From an uncultured Bacillota bacterium (GTDB lineage: Bacteria > Bacillota > Clostridia > Christensenellales > QAND01), in the NCBI GenBank assembly GCA_905208455.1, contig CAJLPK010000023.1, positions 1-19,488 on the forward strand: a stretch of 19,488 nucleotides of DNA, given 5' to 3'. Numbering within the stretch: the stretch's first letter is position 1; each line of letters opens with the position of its first letter. This document shows, one piece after another, positions 7,442-12,037 of this stretch. A program made the translations under genes and the position numbers. The notes under the pieces were generated by a model. That model did no database searches and was not told where the DNA came from. It saw nothing but the letters and a program-made list of their open reading frames with translations.

Positions 7442-7674
7442 GCGCGCGCTCCTCCGCAATCGATTTTATCTTTAACCGCGCTGCCGCTCAGCGCCGTTGC
7501 GGTCCTTTGTTCGTGCTAAGCCCCCTGCGCCCTTTTTGCCAAAGGTAGCACCTGCGCCCCCTGCGCCGGCTCGTATCTTTCATTCATCCGGCCGCTTCCC
7601 TTCTCGCATGGTCATCATGCCACAGCCCCAGGTACGATGGCGTACGAATAAGAACATTCGTTCCCCTTTTATGC
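7442..7674 (-). promoter_or_regulatory. Late control region of the tail operon
   Basis: About 230 bases without a credible gene between the terminator of the late regulator and the first tail-operon gene. It holds a LexA-like site (7652-7663) near its upstream end, a 12-base direct repeat GCCCCCTGCGCC (plus strand, 7520-7531 and 7556-7567), and an inverted repeat CCTTT-ttgcc-AAAGG (7531-7545) between the two copies. On the minus strand TATTCG one base after the LexA site could be a poor -10 element without a good -35. A weak promoter that needs an activator fits the regulator encoded next door. The exact promoter cannot be fixed by eye. Confidence 0.45.
7652..7663 (-). promoter_or_regulatory. 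LexA-type SOS operator before the tail operon
   Basis: The minus strand reads GAACGAATGTTC, an exact match to the Gram-positive LexA core GAAC-RNRY-GTTC. It lies downstream of the late regulator's terminator and upstream of all tail genes, so it would let DNA damage induce the tail operon, as for many prophages and tailocins. The match is seen directly; LexA binding is inferred. Confidence 0.6.
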
Positions 7675-7711
7675 AAAAAAAGGACCGCCTGGGCCCTGCG
7701 CCTAGGCGGTC
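7675..7711 (-). terminator. Rho-independent terminator of the late regulator
   Basis: On the minus strand GACCGCCT and AGGCGGTC pair (7711-7704 with 7690-7683), enclosing a 13-base loop and followed by a run of seven T after one C. The stop codon of the regulator gene lies in the stem. It separates the regulator transcript from the tail operon. Confidence 0.8.
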
Positions 7712-8097
7712 TCGGCCGCTTGCTTTTCCCGCTGCTCATCCTCCTCCATCGTCCTTCTCTGTATCCAAAACACCTGCTTTTCGCTATACCCCGTTTTTTG
7801 CGCCACCTGCTCCCACGGCAGCCCGTCCAAATACCGCAGCCGGAAAATCGCCTCCTTAAAGCCGGGCAGCCGCGCCACCCACTGCTCTACAGCCCGGATC
7901 TCCGCCTCCTTGTCCAAATAGCTCTGCGCTAGCTGTGCTTCCAGCCCGCACATTCGTCTCTGCGCCTTCTCGTCCTTGGCCAATACCCCGTCTCGCTGCA
8001 TCTGCAAAATTTCCGCCTGCCGCTGCTTTAGCTCCGCGCGCATCGACTGCAGCGTAATGCGCCAGGCCCGGTATTGCTTTAATTTTTCCAGCGTCAT
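7702..8097 (-). CDS. Phage late transcription regulator, sigma region 4-like (ArpU/RinA type)
   Basis: A 131-residue protein whose C-terminal half has the helix-turn-helix of sigma-70 region 4: FKEAIFRLRYLDGLPWEQVA followed by QKTGYSEKQVFWIQRR. The N-terminal 70 residues form a charged coiled coil (MRAELKQRQAEILQMQRDG). This two-part build is typical of the short phage regulators (ArpU, RinA, DUF1492 groups) that switch on late operons in Firmicutes phages and are encoded just before the structural genes, as here. Two ATG codons in tandem (8100 and 8097) follow AGAAAGGTGAGG; the second has the better spacing. A GTG at 8106 is too close to the ribosome binding site. The gene has its own terminator, so it probably acts in trans on the control region at 7442-7674. 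Confidence 0.75.
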   Translation of the reverse strand: MTLEKLKQYRAWRITLQSMRAELKQRQAEILQMQRDGVLAKDEKAQRRMCGLEAQLAQSYLDKEAEIRAVEQWVARLPGFKEAIFRLRYLDGLPWEQVAQKTGYSEKQVFWIQRRTMEEDEQREKQAAETA

Positions 8098-8118
8098 CAT
8101 CCTCACCTTTCTTTTTTT

Positions 8119-8148
8119 GTATAAAATTCCCTTTCCCCTGCCATACTA
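8119..8148 (+). promoter_or_regulatory. Sigma-G-like promoter of the 8175 gene
   Basis: GTATA (8119-8123), an 18-base spacer and CATACTA (8142-8148) fit the forespore sigma-G consensus GHATR-N18-CATHHTA at every defined position. The predicted start near 8155 gives a short leader that carries AGAGGTGA (8160-8167) seven bases before the ATG. Match seen directly; use by sigma-G is inferred. Confidence 0.5.
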
Positions 8149-8174
8149 AGAAAAAAACCAGAGGTGAACCATCT

Positions 8175-8600
8175 ATGCAAACCAGCCAAACCACAAGCCT
8201 TTTGAATACCATCTACCAAAACGCGCAGATGGGTGTGGATTCCACCCAGCGCCTGATCGAGCTGGCAGAGGATAAGCCCTTTTTGTCCGTGCTCATCGCC
8301 CAGCGCAACCGTTACCAGGACATCTACGACCAGGTCATCCAAATGGCGGACCACGATTTGAAGGGGCAGAAAACCCTTGAAAAAATCTCTACCAACATGA
8401 TGATCAACTTCCAGACCATCAAGGACAAAAGCCCCTCCCACCTTGCCGGGATGATGGTGCAGGGCAATACCATGGGCGTCATCGACATCACCAAGGCGCT
8501 GCGTCAAAACGCAAATGCAGACGCCCCCGTGCTCTCTTTGGCAGAGCGCTTGCTGCAAATGCAAAAGGACAATGTAGAGGAAATGAAAACGTATCTTTGA
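8175..8600 (+). CDS. Conserved helical-bundle protein, possibly forespore-expressed
   Basis: A 141-residue soluble protein made almost wholly of helices, starting at the ATG at 8175 behind AGAGGTGA. Segments such as LLNTIYQNAQMGVDSTQRLI, HLAGMMVQGNTMGVIDITK and a C-terminal Q-x-x-N-V-E-E-M-K-x-Y-L resemble a family of uncharacterised clostridial proteins with a ferritin-like four-helix build; I know no function for them. No signal peptide, membrane segment or cysteine is present. It has its own promoter of sigma-G type and its own terminator (8612-8636), so it is a single-gene unit. It runs against the phage cassette and is probably a host gene. The minus-strand SOS promoter at 8763-8791 points at its 3' end, so an antisense transcript is possible. 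Confidence 0.8.
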   Translation: MQTSQTTSLLNTIYQNAQMGVDSTQRLIELAEDKPFLSVLIAQRNRYQDIYDQVIQMADHDLKGQKTLEKISTNMMINFQTIKDKSPSHLAGMMVQGNTMGVIDITKALRQNANADAPVLSLAERLLQMQKDNVEEMKTYL

Positions 8601-8611
8601 GCCTCCCTGGC

Positions 8612-8636
8612 AAAAGACGGCCATGCCGTCTTTTTT
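8612..8636 (+). terminator. Terminator after the 8175 gene (may act in both directions)
   Basis: AAAAGACGGC (8612-8621), a three-base loop and GCCGTCTTTT (8625-8634) form a ten-pair hairpin with a following T run (8631-8636). On the minus strand the same hairpin is followed by only four T, so it would act weakly against transcripts from the right. Confidence 0.85.
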
Positions 8637-8660
8637 CCTTTCCCCGTCTCCTCCATTGCG

Positions 8661-8689
8661 TTGATTCTTATCCAGACACATGATAAAAT
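8661..8689 (+). promoter_or_regulatory. Sigma-A-type promoter of the XRE gene
   Basis: TTGATT (8661-8666), a 17-base spacer and TAAAAT (8684-8689) make a fair vegetative promoter pointing at the XRE gene, with a leader of about 140 bases. The LexA-type site at 8770-8781 lies inside that leader. Confidence 0.45.
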
Positions 8690-8762
8690 AGAAAAAAATA
8701 AAGCATTGTGGTTTCGGGCTCCACTCTCTTTTGTTGTTCCTGCTACTCTGAGCCGCAAAGAT

Positions 8763-8791
8763 ATTATACGAACATTTGTTCTTATTTTCAA
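8763..8791 (-). promoter_or_regulatory. Strong sigma-A promoter with embedded LexA site
   Basis: On the minus strand TTGAAA (8791-8786), exactly 17 bases, then TATAAT (8768-8763): 11 of 12 consensus bases with ideal spacing. The LexA-type operator fills most of the spacer, so LexA would block RNA polymerase directly. The transcript would start near 8756 and run left, first through the weak side of the terminator at 8612-8636, then antisense to the 8175 gene, towards the late regulator. Confidence 0.7.
8770..8781 (-). promoter_or_regulatory. LexA-type SOS operator in the switch region
   Basis: The minus strand reads GAACAAATGTTC, an exact match to GAAC-RNRY-GTTC. It sits between -35 and -10 of the minus-strand promoter and in the leader of the XRE gene, so LexA could control both directions. 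Confidence 0.65.
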
Positions 8792-8838
8792 GGGTCTTTC
8801 TCCTTTTTCCGAAATTTTTTCGTGAGGGGCGTTGTCTC

Positions 8839-9141
8839 ATGAGTTTAGTGAATCGTATCAAAATGCTTTGTGCCAAGCAGCATATCTCCCTGCACCGTCT
8901 GGAGATGACCATTGGCTTTTCCAAAAGCTCCATCTCCAAGTGGGATGTCAATGCGCCTTCTGTCGAAAAAGTGCTGCGCGTCGCAGAGTATTTCGATGTG
9001 CCTGTCGATTTTCTTTTGGGGCGCTGTTCGGATTCTCTTTCCGCCGGCACATCAGGGCTTTATCTCGGCCCCCTGCTGGAAGAGGAATACAACCAGCTAT
9101 CCGAATACTTAGCTTTCCTCCGCTCCCAGATCAAGCTGTAG
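8839..9141 (+). CDS. XRE-family repressor-like regulator
   Basis: A 100-residue protein with one XRE/Cro-CI helix-turn-helix at residues 6-60 (NRIKMLCAKQHISLHRLEM, then GFSKSSISKWDVNAPSVEKV, then VAEYFDVPVDFLLGR). The end of the domain, D-V-P-V-D-F-L-L-G-R, is typical of CI-like repressors of Firmicutes phages. The remaining 35 residues have no peptidase motif, so it is not a self-cleaving repressor; SOS response would have to come through LexA. The ATG at 8839 follows GTGAGGGGC. Its divergent neighbour, the LexA-controlled promoter, and its nearness to the tail cassette suggest that it keeps the cassette silent, but it could also be an unrelated host regulator. Confidence 0.75.
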   Translation: MSLVNRIKMLCAKQHISLHRLEMTIGFSKSSISKWDVNAPSVEKVLRVAEYFDVPVDFLLGRCSDSLSAGTSGLYLGPLLEEEYNQLSEYLAFLRSQIKL

Positions 9142-9168
9142 CCCCCGGCGTTTTGCATCCATGCAATG

Positions 9169-9197
9169 AAAAAAGCGGCCCTCTGCAGGCCGCTTTT
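9169..9197. terminator. Bidirectional terminator between the XRE and DUF2142 genes
   Basis: AAAAGCGGCC (9171-9180), a seven-base loop and GGCCGCTTTT (9188-9197) form a ten-pair hairpin with A and T runs on both sides, placed between two convergent stop codons (9141 and 9208). It can serve both genes. Confidence 0.85.
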
Positions 9198-9207
9198 CCT
9201 TTTGCCT

Positions 9208-11208
9208 TTATAGCCAAAAGCTCATGATCAAATACACCCATATACATCCAAACAACACCATGGCGTTGAGCCCCAGCACCATCCCATTGTACCGCGATGG
9301 GTCGGTTTCGTTCTTCACATGCCGCGGGCTCAAGATCGCCGCCGCCAGCAGGAACAGGGGAAGATAATATCTGCCGTGTACACCTGCAATGCTTCCTTGT
9401 GCCACGGGCGTAAAGGATAGATACAGCGCCGTCCAGATCAGGATCACGATCCCGCCTATCGCCACCAGTATCCACCATTTTGTACTGCCTTTTATCTCTT
9501 TGGCGCCTTTGACGGCATACTTGTCGGAGAACAATACATAAAACATCGTTGCCATCGACACCAGGTTCAGCGCCCCCAGCATATAGGTCGGAGACTGCTC
9601 CGTCCATCCCTTAGATAAATACGGCAAAAACATTCTTGTATCGTCGAGCACAAAGCTATCTGCCACATCGGATACGCTCTTTATCAATACCTTGGCATAC
9701 GATACAGGGTTATTCATGATATATTTGAGCTGCGCTTCCGTATTTACCCCATTGCCTCCGCGTACATCGCCTCCGCCCTTTATAAACAATACCGGTACCA
9801 CAAACGACGACATCATGATGAGGAAAATCAACACCACGCCCACCTTAAAGGCAATGTGCGCCTTTCTGTCCGCAAACTTTGCCTTGGGCAAAAACAGCAG
9901 CAATAGGATCATCGGGATATATACGGCCTTGGGAAAGCTGGCCAGACAGAATGCCGCCAGCATCAGCGCCGCGCGCTTCCAGTCCATCCGCTTGTCCGGC
10001 ATAGACATTTCCGCAATAAACAGCGAGCAGCCCAGCAGCGAAAACGCGATGACCATCGGATCGTAGGAATAGTTGCACGCCATGCTCATCACCGTGGGAA
10101 ACAGCGCTACCGTAGCAATGACTGCCTTAAAACGCGCCGCCAGCTTGATGGCCAGATAGCAAACCCCTACAAACAGCAACATATTTCCCATCCGCCCCAG
10201 CATGAACTGTACGGAAAACGGCTGCCCCAGCGCACGGCCCAGCCAAATGCCCAGGCTTTGTGTGGCATAGCCTACATCGCTCAATTCCCAGCTGCGGTAG
10301 CTTTCTCTCTCCAAGCTATAATCCCGGCTCTGTTCGTCGACCCAGTCCACATACGCCTCCTGGTCCTCTATCGTATCAAATACCCCATCGATGGCAAACA
10401 CAAGCTCCAAATATTCTGCCTCAGAGTACATGAGGTGGTTCTCCCCATAGCTCAAGGTATTGGCGTTGTCAAAGTGTATCCCGTCATCCCAGCTCAGGTC
10501 TACCGTTACCGGCGGCAGGCAAACCACCCATACAAGGCCGGCTGCCAAGCCTACGATCAAAAAGCCGATCTCCATCTTGCATCCGATGGTATGGCGGCAA
10601 ACCACAAGCAAGTACGCCGTCAGCACAACGGCATAGATACATAGCATTCGGCGCATATTCAGCTGCAAGCGGTTGTCCAGCGTCGCCGATACCACTGTTG
10701 TATTGGCGTCTTGCGTTTCTATCAAAATCAAATCAACACTTTCGCCAATGTATGTATAGTCCTGTTCCAGCTCCAGCATGGCCTCTGTCTCGATCTCAGA
10801 CAGCCCGTCACTTTGGCTGATCCCCTTTTTCCTGTACTTGACCGTATACGCAGCATACCCGCTTTCTTTGTCTTCATTCTTGATGCGGACGGCCAGCTTG
10901 TTGGTATACGCCTGGTCTACATAGATGCGGTAGATATGCTCCTGCGGCTCGGCTTCCCTGGCTTGCTGCTTTTCCTGCTCCGTCATTGTAAAGCCGCGCT
11001 CCTGATCGGTCAGATCCTCTCTTCTCACAGGCTCCAGTACCGCATCCAGCTCGCTCCTCTGTGCCTTTGGCAGCGAAAGCTGCCCTGCATGAAACATAAA
11101 CAGCTCTGCCAAAACGACCAGCCCTGCCAGGCAGAGCGGGATCAGGCCAAACCGAAACCAGGGCCGCGACATCCAATGGCTCCATCTTTTCCATAATTGA
11201 CGCATCAT
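9208..11208 (-). CDS. Polytopic membrane protein, DUF2142 type (surface glycan synthesis)
   Basis: A 666-residue membrane protein. The ATG at 11208 overlaps the stop of the preceding gene (ATGA) and follows AAGGGGAGC; an upstream open stretch is only read-through of the other frame. Layout: one membrane span (about 20-39), an extracytoplasmic domain of about 150 residues with strand-rich segments (YRIYVDQAYTNKLAVRI), then about ten spans to the C-terminus. The loop after the third span has SWDDGIHFDNA, the acidic D-x-x-H-F type motif of DUF2142 proteins, which resemble GT-C glycosyltransferases that use lipid-linked sugars. The last loops contain HGRYYLPLFLL, also typical of the family. Role in surface polysaccharide synthesis follows from family and the glycosyltransferase genes upstream. 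GC is lower than in those genes in places. Confidence 0.75.
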   Translation of the reverse strand: MMRQLWKRWSHWMSRPWFRFGLIPLCLAGLVVLAELFMFHAGQLSLPKAQRSELDAVLEPVRREDLTDQERGFTMTEQEKQQAREAEPQEHIYRIYVDQAYTNKLAVRIKNEDKESGYAAYTVKYRKKGISQSDGLSEIETEAMLELEQDYTYIGESVDLILIETQDANTTVVSATLDNRLQLNMRRMLCIYAVVLTAYLLVVCRHTIGCKMEIGFLIVGLAAGLVWVVCLPPVTVDLSWDDGIHFDNANTLSYGENHLMYSEAEYLELVFAIDGVFDTIEDQEAYVDWVDEQSRDYSLERESYRSWELSDVGYATQSLGIWLGRALGQPFSVQFMLGRMGNMLLFVGVCYLAIKLAARFKAVIATVALFPTVMSMACNYSYDPMVIAFSLLGCSLFIAEMSMPDKRMDWKRAALMLAAFCLASFPKAVYIPMILLLLFLPKAKFADRKAHIAFKVGVVLIFLIMMSSFVVPVLFIKGGGDVRGGNGVNTEAQLKYIMNNPVSYAKVLIKSVSDVADSFVLDDTRMFLPYLSKGWTEQSPTYMLGALNLVSMATMFYVLFSDKYAVKGAKEIKGSTKWWILVAIGGIVILIWTALYLSFTPVAQGSIAGVHGRYYLPLFLLAAAILSPRHVKNETDPSRYNGMVLGLNAMVLFGCIWVYLIMSFWL

Positions 11209-11918
11209 GCCTGCTCCCCTTCCTGTTTTCCGGTTTTTCCCTTGGAGGACGGCAGCAGCCAAAATACCGACCCTACAACCAGCAGGGCCGTAAGAGGATA
11301 ATACGCCCATTGAACCCCTCTCTCCGTCTCCAATCCTTTGATCGAGACATATAGCTGCTCGTCCTCCGAATCGGTCAAGGCGTGTCCGTTTTTGGTCGCC
11401 GTGCCAACCAGCGCACTCTTTTTACTCTCCGCATCTTCCTCCGTTTCCGGCACCGGCTCCCCAGTCCAAATGGCCAGTAAGCCGGGATCCTCAAATCCAT
11501 GCAGCTCTATGCGGATCGTATAGGGATGCTCCGGCTGCAGCTCCGCCGTCTCTATGCCTACATAGCTATTATCCAAAATCTCCGCACATTGCTTCTGGCA
11601 TCGGCCCACCGGACTTCCCCCCTGCTCCAGCAGTGTCACCGTCAGTGTCCCTGTCTTATACTGATTCTGGTATGTCCCTACCTGGACTTGTATCTTCCCC
11701 TGTATCAACGCCAAGTCGCCTTCGGCAAACTGCACCGCCTGCTCGATCACATCCCCTTCTCCCAAGGTTGTTGCCTCATGCCTCCTTGTCAAAGAAACCG
11801 TCGAGCTCACAAACCGCTGCGCCGTAAAATAGTAAACCGTCAGTCCCAAACAGACAACAGCCAGCCCCGCAGCGATCCACCTTGCCCTTGCGTGCAAAAA
11901 ATGCCTGATCCTTTCCAA
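11205..11918 (-). CDS. Membrane-anchored protein of unknown function, partner of DUF2142 protein
   Basis: A 237-residue protein with one membrane span near each end (about 14-33 and 208-225) and a 170-residue domain between them that should lie outside the cell. That domain is strand-rich (KIQVQVGTYQNQYKTGTLTV, TIRIELHGF) and carries two cysteines in R-C-Q-K-Q-C. The start codon appears to be TTG at 11918, preceded by AGGAGGGGGAG; no ATG occurs in the frame near it. The stop overlaps the start of the DUF2142 gene, so the two are translated together and may form a complex. The build resembles the first span plus outer domain of the DUF2142 protein, so it may be a related accessory domain. I do not recognise a family. 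Confidence 0.7.
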   Translation of the reverse strand: MERIRHFLHARARWIAAGLAVVCLGLTVYYFTAQRFVSSTVSLTRRHEATTLGEGDVIEQAVQFAEGDLALIQGKIQVQVGTYQNQYKTGTLTVTLLEQGGSPVGRCQKQCAEILDNSYVGIETAELQPEHPYTIRIELHGFEDPGLLAIWTGEPVPETEEDAESKKSALVGTATKNGHALTDSEDEQLYVSIKGLETERGVQWAYYPLTALLVVGSVFWLLPSSKGKTGKQEGEQA

Positions 11919-12001
11919 ATCTCTCTCCCCCTCCTGCCGAAAGCAGGCGCTCTGCCGATGACGGCGGTTTATGAGGCCCCCTCGTGCGCCGTTTCGCCAT
12001 C

Positions 12002-12031
12002 AAAAAGGCCCCGCCGCCGCAGGGGCCCTTT
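12002..12031 (-). terminator. Terminator of the glycosyltransferase operon
   Basis: On the minus strand GGGGCC-type arms pair (AAGGGCCCC at 12030-12022 with GGGGCCTT at 12012-12005), with a nine-base loop and a run of five T. It follows the stop codon of the tandem GT4 gene by a few bases. Confidence 0.8.
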
Positions 12032-12037
12032 GAAGCT

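Noticed and set aside
1..8100. Complete prophage
   Set aside because: No terminase, portal, capsid, integrase, replication or packaging genes are in the window, and the place where head genes belong is empty.
8103..9050. Minus-strand open frame of 315 codons across the XRE and 8175 genes
   Set aside because: It lies antisense to two well-supported genes, has no ribosome binding site, and its His/Leu/Val-rich composition is what an antisense shadow of GC-rich coding sequence gives.
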